Below are positions 46,690 to 57,271 of a stretch of DNA of 64,000 nt, piece after piece; position 1 is the stretch's first letter; every line of letters starts with the position of its first letter. The translations under genes were made by a program, and so were the position numbers. The notes under the pieces are model-generated. The model was given only the letters and a program-made list of their open reading frames with translations. It was not told the origin of the DNA and did not search any database. The stretch lies in NCBI GenBank assembly GCA_940337035.1, contig CALNHX010003294.1:62001-126000 (forward strand). Direction: 5' to 3'. This DNA comes from Agriotes lineatus (lineage: Eukaryota > Arthropoda > Insecta > Coleoptera > Elateridae).

Positions 46690-48340
46690 AACAAAATGCA
46701 ATGTATATTACAAGCGAGAGGGTCGTTGCGTCAACAGGGGGTTGCTCCTGGTCGCCCGTAGAGCTGCGGCACGGAAGCGTAGCGGTCTAGTGAAATGCGC
46801 CGGTCTAGCGAACGCTGCGCCCCTGGGCGATGTCCCGGAGTGGACCGGCCCGCGCATCAGCTGCTTCGCGCATCGACTTCGGAGAGAAGGTCATCGGCCG
46901 CTTGTACCAGTTGTGATAAGCGAATGTTTGTTTACACAAACGCTGCTAACACTCTGGGTTAAAAATTGCATTTCGAGGATTTACCTGTCGACGTAGGGAG
47001 TTGTGCGAGTTTGCGTTCGACACGCGGAACTAGGCCGGGGCCGCGGAGGGATTTGCCGGCGTTCACAGCTCGAAAAAATACGGCGGCCGGGCCCTCGAAG
47101 ATTCCAATGCTCGAGCGAATTTCCGGCCTCGAACTGCGAATTGCAGCGGTGCAGAACCTCCTTCAGGGGGCTTCTGGAATGCTCCCAGGATGTTAACGGT
47201 AGCTTTTACAGGTGAGTCCCTTATCGCATAATCTCTGTATGCGTCCAGCCTGGCGGCGACGGGATGTTGACAACTTCCAGGTACTTTAAAACTCGGGCAA
47301 ATTAATACAATCGAAATGCGGCTTTCGAGGACGCAAATAATATGCGCGCTCGGATCTCGGACGGTGGATGGTAGCCATGTGTCGATCCGGTCGGATTTGA
47401 TACAAAGGATCGAATTCGGGGCAGGATCGATTTGGATCGAGTCCAAGTTTCGGTCCGGATTCGTTCCGAGGAACGAAAAGGTCGCGAGGCGTCAATTCTC
47501 GCGGACATTCATTCCTTTGGCATTCCGTTATTCAATCCATTTTAATGCAGAATACAATACAATGTGTTGATGGGGAACAGCAAATGATGATGGTGTTCGT
47601 TTTAAAGGCTCGACGTCGACAGGCAACACATGATACGGCCGAAGTTGCATGCTTTTTTATCAGTTATCAGTGATGTATGGCTTTTGGCGGCTTTGTATGT
47701 GCCCAATTGATGTTTGAGACATATAAACATGCTGAATTACCGACTGCGTGACCACTCACCAAAATAAAGATACGCGCGTTGTTCGTTCCGGGTCCGGAAT
47801 GACCGAGGACCCCGGGTGTCTGAAATGCACATTCAATTTCGATGTCGATCCGAGGATCGAATCCGATGGACTTGATCCACTTGCGGAATGGGATTGGAAT
47901 GAACGAGTCCGCAAAAGTATCGAAACGTCCCATCACTAGTGGACGGGCTCGATAAGAATCTGTAGGTTATCGGTATGTTTTTACGGACTGACAGTAACCA
48001 TGTAACCATACCAGCACCGTAAGAACCTTTTAGCCGATTTCTTCTTTGCTTAGACAGTAACCTGCACAGGGCAAAAGAGTAATCGTTTCAGGTGGATTGG
48101 AAGAAGGCTTAGGGAGGACCCCAGGATGGAATCTGTATCCGGAGCTGCCATGTGCTCCTTTTTATATGTTCAGCGGCTCCCGGTTGGCGCTCGCGCTCCC
48201 CACTCTGGCGGCGGGGGAAAAACACTCCTACGTACGATCCTGCCGTCCGCGCAGCGGCTACTGGTCCGTGCTATCGCTTCTTGGCGCGGCATCGAGATGC
48301 AAACGTTTGATAAGGCGGCGAATTAGATTCCAAATACGTT
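46690..48340. other. GC-rich block without recognised gene
   Basis: About 1.65 kb is distinctly GC-richer than everything around it (notably 46720-46870, 46990-47190, 47300-47480, 48120-48320). It is open in many overlapping frames on both strands up to 127 codons, none with a recognisable domain. CpG-containing words (CGATCC, GGATCGAATTCG) recur. Candidates are a promoter or first-exon region, a retrotransposon UTR/LTR, or transferred DNA; the sequence alone does not decide. Confidence 0.4.
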
Positions 48341-49621
48341 TTAAGTATCTTTAGAATTTAAATTCATAGCGAAACGTTACAACCTGAGGTCTTATATAAA
48401 ACCATGAGATCTTGAAGACGTCTTGCATAAAACTTAACCAAACCTGGCATTTTGAAAACAGGAATTGTATTGCTATCGGAAGCATTGCGTGCAATTCCTA
48501 ATATGAGTTATTATATCAGAGAATGCTATTTCTTCCAAAACTAAAAGATTCTTTCAGCAGCATTTATTTTTTTTGCCTGCATTTGTTGTAAAAGCTATTT
48601 AGGCAACTTAAATGATATTTTCTTTCTCTGGCCGCCATGTCACCATCTGCTAACTTCGCTAATAGTTTACTGTGAAGTATTATGGTTAAACATTTTCGAA
48701 TATTTTCCTGAATTGAGTTAGTTTCTACTTTACGAAGTTGCCTTCCCTGTCACAGAAAAAAATGTCAAGAAGTTTTACCACTAGTTTTCTTCTTTCTTCC
48801 CTTGTGCTGGATTGTGAAATGTAGTTCCTTGATTGGACTTTATCACATATTTCACAGCCTTTATAATTTTTTCAACCAACGTTGTAATTTTGTATCATTA
48901 AATTTAGCTTCGCACATTCTATGAAATTTTGCAGAATGCAATAGACAAGTTTTAGCAACCGTTAAATCATTGTTAAATTAATGTTTATGTCGGGTGGTAA
49001 AGCGTCCACTTCTTGGAATTTCAAGAAGTTGGAAGATAAAGTTTCATAACCTGCACTTCTCTTTACAATGTTATTGTTTAAAGCTGGACAACGTAACTTA
49101 TCACTATTATCGATTTAACACAGAACACATAACGACCAGTTTATTGAACGATGACACTGTATATTATTTGAATCTACAAATTTAAACTTTCTGATGCTTG
49201 ACGCCATGATCTCTGATCTACTGAAATTTGCAACTGTTTTTAACTGTTTCATTAGGGTATGCGTGCGCAATATTCTTTCATCGGGCAACCATCGGGTTCG
49301 TTCGTTATTTGAGTTTAGAATTTAGTTTCTAACATCAACACTTTCGCCAAAAAGCGGATTTTAAATATTTTCAAAATAAGTAGCCATATTGAAACCGTAC
49401 GCCTTTTTAATTGGCGCTGCTTGATAAAATAGTATGTAGGACTAGGAATGAGTATGCAAATTGCAACATTGTTTCACTAATAGGCATTTCTTCCGAATTT
49501 TTCCCCCGTAGCCGCTCTACTATTAGACAATATCTTACTTCTAACGCAACTAGGAACTAGTCGACAACTTGCTAGGAACTAAACTGGCGCTAAAGTACAA
49601 AACTACTAACTTGTATAATAT
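48341..49621. other. AT-rich spacer
   Basis: Nothing identified. Confidence 0.4.
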
Positions 49622-50037
49622 TGTTACGATTTATCTTCTGGGCTATTAAAAATTATACGCCGCTTCTTGTTTTAAGCATTTATTTACAGCAATTTAACTT
49701 AACGATTTAACAAAGACACAAGAATGATTAATACGGAACATTTATTATTTATACACTAACAGGAACTATTTCTAACAACAAATACACTTTATTTATTTAC
49801 ACACGACTTCAACACGAATGATTTATATAGCAAGCGGCGCACACTTCAAAGCTAGATTCGAACTGACTGTTTTTCCCGCTGTGCTTGCTTATATATTGCT
49901 GGATAATTCCTTCTGGAAACTTCGCGGTCTCACTCGATTATGCTGCGTGTCGCGCGCATTAATCGCCGAGGTTGTTCTCGAATGATCTGGAAGCTGACTC
50001 ATTTGTCTATACGCGATCCGCCTCGAAGGTCGTTACA
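49622..50037 (-). mobile_element. Solo LTR with 4-bp target duplication
   Basis: 416 bp, on the - strand beginning TGTAACGACCTTCGAGG and ending AAATCGTAACA (5'-TG..CA-3'). It is flanked on both sides by ATAT (49618-49621, 50038-50041), the 4-bp duplication typical of Ty3/Gypsy elements. The - strand has a TATATAAGCAAG promoter-like box and downstream AATAAATAAAG. No internal domain is attached, so it is the product of LTR recombination. Confidence 0.85.
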
Positions 50038-50149
50038 ATATTTCTAATCTCCTAAGATAAGCACTGTCTTCTAAGAATGCAGGAGGCAGGAAGCGCGTGC
50101 ATATCAAGGATGCAAACATGCAAGCATGCAATTAAATATAATGGATGGA

Positions 50150-50505
50150 GGATTCTATCTAGTCATGTCTTAAGTCTGTAGGTGAATGTCAGAATGCATT
50201 TTGTTTATGAAAACATCTGTCACTATGACAGGCAAAAGTTTACACTGCATTAAGTTTACTTGTATCAAGCAAGAAGAAAAATAAGATGGCATTTCACAAC
50301 AACAACGAAAATATATGAATCATAATAGCCAATACAAATTGTTTGTATTAGGTGTTTTGTATAGTTTTAGGAAAATAGTTCAAAGTTAAGATGTAATTTA
50401 GTTCTCTCTGACTTCTGGTAGTAGTTCATTTGCTTCAATGGGTATGTCTCAAGTTATGGCAAACTTCAATTTGATGATGGCATGCTGCGAATGAGTTTTT
50501 TTTAA
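50150..50505 (-). repeat. Dispersed repeat family B, copy 2
   Basis: Inverse of 39240-39600; see landmarks CAGGCAAAAGTTTACACTGC (50230), GCTTCAATGGGTATGTCTC and GCATGCTGCGAATGAG. Confidence 0.75.
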
Positions 50506-51415
50506 ACACACGATATTAGTATAATGTAACTTCCTTTTGTGGTCTAATAATATTTTTTTGCATTTCTTTGGCCATAAAATATAATTTATAATAACTTAAA
50601 TTTGTGGCATCATTATGACTTATGACTAATGAGACGATAACATGATTACTTCTGTATACTACGGTGGTTATTTTAGAAAACTAAAACTAAACACTCATTA
50701 ACGTAAAACCCGATATCTATTAACTAGGTATAATAGATATATGATAAATCCATACTCCAGAACAAGCTTTTGTCAGTATTTTTAACGACGCTTTTAAGTC
50801 AAAGTGCTTATATAAAATACTACTAAACTATCATAGTTACCACTTCTATAAAGTCTGAACAAAGAATAAACACTAGTGTTAGTGTTTAGTCTTGGGTCTG
50901 AAGTAACCTGGTGTTTGCTAATAAATGTAAGTATGTATAACTAGTTGAACTTGGAACTAAATTGCGCGTCCTTCTTTAATGTTGTTTAAAAAGTAAATAA
51001 TGATTCCTGTGCCAACCTTTTTTTACCAAATGTAACTTGTAACTGTTTATGCCTTGAATATTACTTACTTAGTCGAGATGCCTTTTATACAAGTTTTCTT
51101 TCCATTTTCGTCTGCCAATGGTTATTTAGGTTACTTCGTTCCAGTTCTCTTCTCAGTTCTGCGCTGCTTTTCTTACTTTTTCTTTCTACTCCTTTCTCGG
51201 TCTTCCTTGTTAGCTTTTTACTTCCATCGTCTAAAAGACGAAGAAAGTATTGCAATCGTCAAAAAATCACAAACTGTGTAAACAAAGATACCTTCGTCAA
51301 AAATTCTAAAATGTTGGGTTTACGAAGTATTCCGCTGAATTTAATTGAGAATGAATAATTATAGTAATTGTTGGATTATTTTTTAATGAAGTTAGTCGTT
51401 ATGTATTAATATTGT
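50506..51415. other. Spacer without recognised gene
   Basis: AT-rich. The 75-codon hydrophobic frame at 51054-51281 has no support. Confidence 0.4.
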
Positions 51416-51614
51416 TAAATAGTCGTCCCAAATACCACTCGAAGTGGATATATTTTTTAAAACTATTTTGCCATTTCCATAGAAATTATTGCAAATTTCA
51501 CTCAAGAAAATCACATTTTCTTTCGTAAAATTTAAACGCAATAATTTACATGGAAACGGTAAAATATTTGTCAAAAATATATCCACTACTTGTGGTATTA
51601 CCCTTGATTATTTT
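51416..51614. mobile_element. Palindromic MITE family C, copy 1
   Basis: Inverse arms: AAATACCACTCGAAGTGGAT at the left and TCCACTACTTGTGGTATTAC at the right, with GTGGTATTACCCTTGAT as terminal signature. A related copy lies at 52358-52580. Confidence 0.75.
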
Positions 51615-51865
51615 ATTCGTAGAGATTTCAACCAATCAAAAGGCTGGATTTAGTTAAGTTATCTTGTATAATTTCGATTATACTATAGTAACTTCACTAG
51701 GCAACGCAATACATAACTTTTGTCAACTTGATGTTGTTTTCATGGAGATGACTTTCAGCTAGGTTAATTCAAACAAATCGAGCTGCCAATAAAATATTTA
51801 TTTGATCCTAATATTAAAATTTACTCACAAAATAATCAAATCGAATACAATGCGTACTTCGAACA

Positions 51866-52006
51866 GGTTATACGTCTCAAACTTCCTGCACAATAACAAA
51901 TCGTGTCAGTTTGACAGAATAATCCTCCCGCTGACGCGGTCGGACTATTTAACCTGTCAAACTGACACTCTTTTATTATTGTGCAACAAGTTATCGACAT
52001 ATAACC
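51866..52006. mobile_element. Short palindromic MITE
   Basis: Outer GGTTATACGTC and inverse GACATATAACC; inner TGCACAATAA and TGTCAGTTTGACA with their inverses; small GC loop CTGACGCGGTCGG. Confidence 0.75.
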
Positions 52007-52357
52007 CGATAATATCGAAGTACCTATAGTATTACTTCTGATTATTCAACACTATGATGAAGGAACCAATGAAAATTGTTCAATTTGTCAGAAACCGCCA
52101 ATCAAAATTGACTGTCTTTGAAAACACCGTGTCGCAGTGTCTTCACGCGAGCCCGATTGGGTTCAATGATTTCAATTTAGTGAGTAGCCTTTGACTGACA
52201 TTTCACCAAAACGTCAAAGTGAAGTTTGCAAATCAGCGTCGTTCTAAAACCTCATAATAATTGTGTTGGAACGTTGGAAGCTTCAGTATTGAATTAATAA
52301 TGGAGAACGTTAAAAATGTGTGCTGTTGAATAGGGTAAAAGTAATCTACCCATATTG

Positions 52358-52580
52358 TTGAATAATCTTTCCAAATACCACTCAAGGCAAAAATGTTTAA
52401 GAGATTTTTTTCGTCAAAATGCAGATTATTGCAAATTTCTCTCAACAAAAACCTGCGGTCTCGCGGAATTTTTAACGCAGTTTTTGTTTTAAGAAATTTA
52501 AACGCAGTAATTTGCATGTGAACGAAAAAAAAATCAAAAAATGTTCACCTTTTGTGGTATTACCCTTGATAATAACTCTT
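52358..52580. mobile_element. Palindromic MITE family C, copy 2
   Basis: CCAAATACCACTCAAGG at the left and TTTGTGGTATTACCCTTGAT at the right, as in 51416-51614, with a similar internal AAACGCAGTAATTTGCATG block. Confidence 0.75.
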
Positions 52581-52630
52581 TAGCAACGAGTTGTCTTTAA
52601 AAGCACTAGTGTTGTTAAATAACAGTAGTT

Positions 52631-52747
52631 TATATATCAAGGGCGCAAGATAAGCGATTTCAGCCCGCGATGATAGTTTGGAGCCCGACCGAAGGGAGGG
52701 CTGTAAATCATCAAGGGATGAAATCGCTCTTGCGCCAAAGATATATA
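52631..52747. repeat. Palindrome with GGGCGCAAGA arms
   Basis: TATATATCAAGGGCGCAAGA .. TCTTGCGCCAAAGATATAT with inner GCGATTTCAGCCC/GGG-type pairing. Nearby 52900-53000 has three GCGCCCRCG-containing repeats (TTTGCGCCC). Confidence 0.7.
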
Positions 52748-53064
52748 CATAATTTTATCCTCAACCGGAAAGACGTGGTGCGATTTATTTTTATAAGTGA
52801 AGATTTTCCAACTATCAACATTAAAAATCATAACACCAGGATCTAATAAAAGCAAGGTGCATTTCCGTAGCCACTACGTAAACATGGTCAGAAAAATTTA
52901 CTTTTCCGCCCTGAATGGTTTACTTTGCGCCCACGGGCGGGAATGGTTTAGTTTGCGCCCGCACATGCGGGCGGGAATAGGGTACTTTGCGCCCGCGTGA
53001 GGATAAAATAACACACCGATACTTTATTAGCATTTAATCAGTGGCAGTGCTGACGTGAATTGTT

Positions 53065-53185
53065 GATGGCACGGTCAGTTTATGTCAAATTCGATGTTAG
53101 TAGGTTAGATTTTGTTTGTTATTTGACACAGACTGACGCAAAACTTAACCTGCTAATCTCGAATTTAACATAACCTGACAGTGCG
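53065..53185. mobile_element. Palindromic MITE family D, copy
   Basis: CAGTTTATGTCAAATTCGATG .. AATCTCGAATTTAACATAACCTG arms with TTAGTAGGTTAGATTTTG and its inverse. Shares its core with 33890-34012 and 53785-53885. Confidence 0.75.
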
Positions 53186-53511
53186 ACCAACAATACAGTA
53201 TTTCTATCTTACTAGTGATACCGCGACAGTCATAGCAGATATATGTCTAGCTGTTGTAAGTGTCATTAATAACTATTTTTTCTATTTTTTTAAAGATTAG
53301 ATTAGAATAAAATAAACCGTGTTACGATATACATAACGTTATCTGATTTCTACATTACTCGAGAATTTTAAAGAACTCGCTCCTAATGTCGCTCGTTCAT
53401 TCAAACTATTCTGTCATAATGTAGAAAGCTTGATAACGTTACTTGCATCGTAAATTACTATTATCTTAAAATTCAAACATTTATGCTAACCACTAACCAT
53501 TCAATATTGTA

Positions 53512-53724
53512 CAGTCATGCTCACATAAATCTAGTACAAGCAATTTAGATCTAGTTATGCAATTATCTAAAATTGATTGTTGTACAACTGACTTTTCATT
53601 AAGTTCAAAATAAAAGAAATAAAGGCAACTAATATTTTATTGCTCTACCATTGGCGTCAATTACAGCCCTTAATCTCTTACACAAAACAAATATGTTGGT
53701 ACTAGATTTATGTGAGCATGACTG
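53512..53724 (-). mobile_element. Miniature Tc1-like transposon with residual transposase end
   Basis: Perfect inverted ends CAGTCATGCTCACATAAATC.. (26 bp plus flanking GTA/TAC), TA at 53510-53511 and 53725-53726. On the - strand 53629-53698 encodes CKRLRAVIDANGRAIKY then stop, matching the last residues of Tc1-like transposases ('RLQAVIDANGGHIKY'). The rest of the transposase is deleted. Confidence 0.85.
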
Positions 53725-53784
53725 TACATGTTAATTTAAAAATTCCATAAGAGGCGGTTGTGGAAATTTAAACGTATGAATAAT

Positions 53785-53885
53785 ATGTTCGAGATTAACA
53801 GGTTAGATTTTGCGTCAGTCTGTGTTAAAACTGACGGAAAACCTGATAACCTCGAATTTGACACAGACTTACAGTGTCACCAACA
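53785..53885. mobile_element. Palindromic MITE family D, copy
   Basis: GTTCGAGATTAACAGGTTAG, TTTTGCGTCAGTCTGTGTT and inverses, ending GACACAGACTTACAGTGTC. Third member of the family in this window. Confidence 0.7.
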
Positions 53886-54479
53886 TATTATTAATACGTT
53901 TGAATTTCCACACCCGCTTGTGGACTTTTTCAATGAACATGTTGTATTTGCATTTCATAATTTGATAATATATTACTTGGGAGAATGCAACAAACTCTCC
54001 ATTCCGCATAGCCCTCGGACAACTTACTCGTATAATAAACCCTCAGACCAGAGGCCTTCAGGCTTGTAAACTTGTCGCCCTCGAAAAGGCATAAACATCT
54101 TATAATGCTCTTGGTACATAAATAACTAAAGTCTATTTAAGTTTTTCATATTTATCAGAAAATTAATTGCACCAACGTTTGAAGTGCACTATTAAGACAG
54201 TAATAGAGGTATTCATGTTCTCATTTATAAATAAAGATTAATTTTTTGTGATTCTCTGGGAGTCATATAGCGATTCAGTGCGTAATGCATAGGTAGGTAG
54301 GTGCTGCTGCTTGCTTGGTGAAGCTGATGTGTCTCGTTGGCGAGCTCAGGCAGCAGGAGAGCAGCCACTGAAGAACGTGGAGGTCGTACTTATCTGCTCG
54401 AAATTCGCTCTGATGTTGCATATCGAACAGTCGTTCTACGATCCTGGTCGGCGGATGTCAAGTGTTAGTGACGACGAGA
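53886..54479. other. Spacer
   Basis: No recognised gene. An 87-codon frame starts at 54311 on the + strand and overlaps the ORF1 pseudogene; no known resemblance. Confidence 0.35.
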
Positions 54480-55340
54480 GACAGAAAAGTTTCTTCCACC
54501 GTTGTTTAGAAATTGGGTTGGAATTTCCTTGGCCATTTTCCCCTCATCTCGCAGAACTTTCGCTTCCCTTCTAATGAGTGCCTGAATTCCTGTTTGTTTT
54601 GCTCATATCCAGTGTTGAATCCTGGGGGGTGACCGGGGGTGAAATTCCCCCCCGGGCATAACAAAATTCCCCCCCGGAAACATTACCACTTCATATTCAT
54701 GTTTCTTTAAATCTATAAAATAATGGGCGGATTGCGGTGGAATAGGTAAAAATACCCCCCAGACGTTTCATTCCCCCCCCCCCCCCCGGAGTAATCAGTC
54801 TGAATTCAACACTGCTCATATCGTTGTCTATAAAAATCGCTTTTTCGAGCAACGCTCTCAGCTTAGATTTATTTTTTAGTATCTCCATCTTTTCTTCCAT
54901 GCTTTCCAATTCTATTATACCCTTTGCGTACACATTTAATTTTGCTTTCAATGTCCAATTGATCTTTGATAAACTGTGTTTGACTCTCTCTTTTAAAATG
55001 GCACGATCCTCCGAGTCCAAGCCGAAGCCAGTGATAATTAAATGTTTTTGGTTTTTTCTTTTTCTAAGTAATTCACTCTCATTCTAATTTTGTCTAGTTT
55101 TGATTTTAATACCGAATTGTCCGTTCTTAAGGTTTTTATTTCGTCCTCATATCTCTTTTGCCCTTCTTTTAAATAGTAGTGCATGAATTGCATCATGATT
55201 TCCATCATTTTTCTCATATCCTTTATGTCGTCGTTTTCCGTCTCTTTAGTTCCTTTATCCGATGTTCTGGTTGTCCTTTTCCTCCTCTTAAAAACTTTCC
55301 CATCAACCTCACGTGGTGGCTGTGGTCATCTCATTCGCTT
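54480..55340 (-). pseudogene. ORF1-type nucleic-acid-binding protein of a non-LTR element, broken
   Basis: On the - strand: a coiled coil (KEGQKRYEDEIKTLRTDNSV .. LKSKLDKIRMRVNYLEKE), then after a frameshift at about 55060 HLIITGFGLDSEDRAILKER, an RRM-like L1-type ORF1 segment ending EEKMEILKNKSKLRALLEKA and IFIDNDMS. Beyond the hAT MITE it resumes in another frame with IQALIRREAKVLRDEGKMAK. This order (coiled coil, RRM, C-terminal domain) is that of L1-like ORF1 proteins, which coat the retrotransposon RNA. No linked RT is found nearby. Stops and frameshifts make it dead. Confidence 0.65.
54610..54814. mobile_element. hAT-type MITE (205 bp) with 8-bp target duplication
   Basis: Ends CAGTGTTGAAT..ATTCAACACTG, flanked on both sides by CTCATATC (54602-54609 and 54815-54822), the 8-bp duplication of hAT transposons. 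Its interior is rich in poly-C/poly-G runs (up to about 15 C near 54774-54787). Confidence 0.9.
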
Positions 55341-56644
55341 TTCCTCAGTCGAGTATACTTCCTATTAAAATCCATCAAAGCGTATTACAAAATTGTTCGG
55401 CAACGAATACGTCTGTTTTTGTTTAGGCATAAACAGTGCATTCGCTCTACCTTTATCATTGCGTGTAGCCGTAGCATCGTACCTTGACCGATAGGAACGC
55501 GTTAGCACATGCGACCTTGCGCCCGCACCTGCTGTGCTTTCCTTAAATAAAATTTAAGTTTGGAGTATCATAAGTTGCCTATTCTCAAAGCAGAATATTA
55601 TACAGCACAGGTAGGATGCTACAATGTTAATACCTTAATCCCTTGTTTACAACCATGATGAGTATTTCAAGTTGTGCTAATGATTTTTAAACGACATGAA
55701 ATAGTTGCGTCTATTGGAATTCTTTCTTTCTTTTCAGGACAATTATATAGTATTCAACACATTGCAGTAATTCCAGAGACTAAATACCTCAATCGTTTGT
55801 TGAATCAAGATATAACTTTCGAATTTTACTAATTAATTTTAAACGACCGATAGCTATTAGATTCGGTGTCGCCTTTTCAGTTCCTGTGCAATTCTGGTCT
55901 TGATCAAACCGTATTATTTTGTTTCTACTGTCTATATAATTTTCGGAAGGTGTTCTTATTGCAATAGTGATAAAATGGGACTACACTCAAAACGCAAATT
56001 AACATGTTCTGTTTCAAGAAAGAGTAGAAGTAATATTATGAAACGAAAATGGAAAAATCACAAAAGGTAAGATTATGCTATTTTTATTATGTTCGCCCTA
56101 GAAAAAGTTTTTCTGTTTTGGGTTATTCTATTAAAATCAAAATCATAGTTGGCTTCCAGCCTGAGCAGGGTGTATCTAATCGATCATACAAATAGTAGGT
56201 AATTTACGATACAAGTGCGTAAAGCTAGTCTTAAGTCACGAGTAGGGCAGAGTTAAGACGCGAATAAGCGAGCGTTTTAAGCCCCGCGATTGACCAAAGA
56301 TGCTCAAAAGGGCGAATAGAGGAACGTTTTGGTGGAGTTTTGATATTTGGTTCCTATATGTTTTTTGGGTCGCTGTACGCGAATATCAGGTTTGCCAACA
56401 TTTCATTTATGAAGATTCATTCCATATACCATTTTTGATTTACGAAAAATTGATAGTTTTCGAGTTACTCTGAAATAAACTGGGATAATTCCTTTTTTTT
56501 TGCTTTTAACATCTAACTGCGCGGTGCTCTCGCGGCTGAACGATTGATTAGAGAAAAAAATCTTTAGTACATAAAATGTAGGAAATTTCATCCTCTTTCA
56601 TTTCATATAAGTTCAACATTTACGGAATTTGATAGTTTTCGAGT
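55341..56644. other. Spacer with a possible small exon
   Basis: 55976-56068 reads MGLHSKRKLTCSVSRKSRSN.. and runs into a good donor (AAAAGGTAAGATT). It could be a first exon of a gene whose remainder is the YqaJ fragment at 56645, but there is no further evidence. A ~60-bp motif TTTGATAGTTTTCGAGT(A/T)A is duplicated at about 56445 and 56628. Confidence 0.25.
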
Positions 56645-56818
56645 AATTTTAGAAAAACTAGAAAATGAAGCAAGGCAGCGCTTTTCCAGGACAACCAATA
56701 TGACAGTAAAGGACTCCGGGATTTTTGTTGATGAAGAATATCCCTTTATAGGTGCATCACCAGACGGAGTTATCGACAATGACAGCATATTGGAAATAAA
56801 ATGTATCGCACAAAATTA
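56645..56818 (+). pseudogene. YqaJ-type nuclease catalytic fragment
   Basis: About 55 codons read MTVKDSGIFVDEEYPFIGAS, PDGVIDNDSILEIKC, then a stop at 56817. This is the core of the YqaJ/lambda-exonuclease-like fold: the Asp of SPDG and the Glu-x-Lys of LEIKC are the metal-binding and catalytic residues, and both are intact here. The N-terminal half and the C-terminal 'YYxQVQGQL' part are absent. It may be an isolated exon or a fragment of the same mobile gene type as at 24340 and 60915. Confidence 0.65.
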
Positions 56819-57271
56819 AAAGAAATCACAATTTTTTAAATTATATCACGCCATTATGAAATCGTAGATTGATTTTTTGAAATTTTACACTTTGTAACTG
56901 TAAAATAACTTCAAATACTAATATTTTAGCTTTAGATTTTGTAATTAGTGCAGATTCGTGAAAAAACAAAAGCAGAGTAGAAATAAAAAACACAAACACT
57001 TTGTAATCAACAAATATATTGTTCTTATTTCGTATAATACTTAATAATAAAAAATAAATGTACAGCTGAATTTCTTATTTTCTAAAAATCCGCTAGCAAT
57101 TTACAAAACTGTAGTTTGAGGTGTACAACATTTCAAATTAAAAAAGCTGCAAGTAATATAACCAGAATTCGTTTACATGGGATCGTAGAACAAATTTCAT
57201 TGTGGCATTTTAAAGTTTAAGGCGCTCCCAATCCAGAATTCCATTAGTATTTGATGTTGAGGTCCTCTGCC
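56819..57271. other. Spacer
   Basis: AT-rich; nothing identified. Confidence 0.4.
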
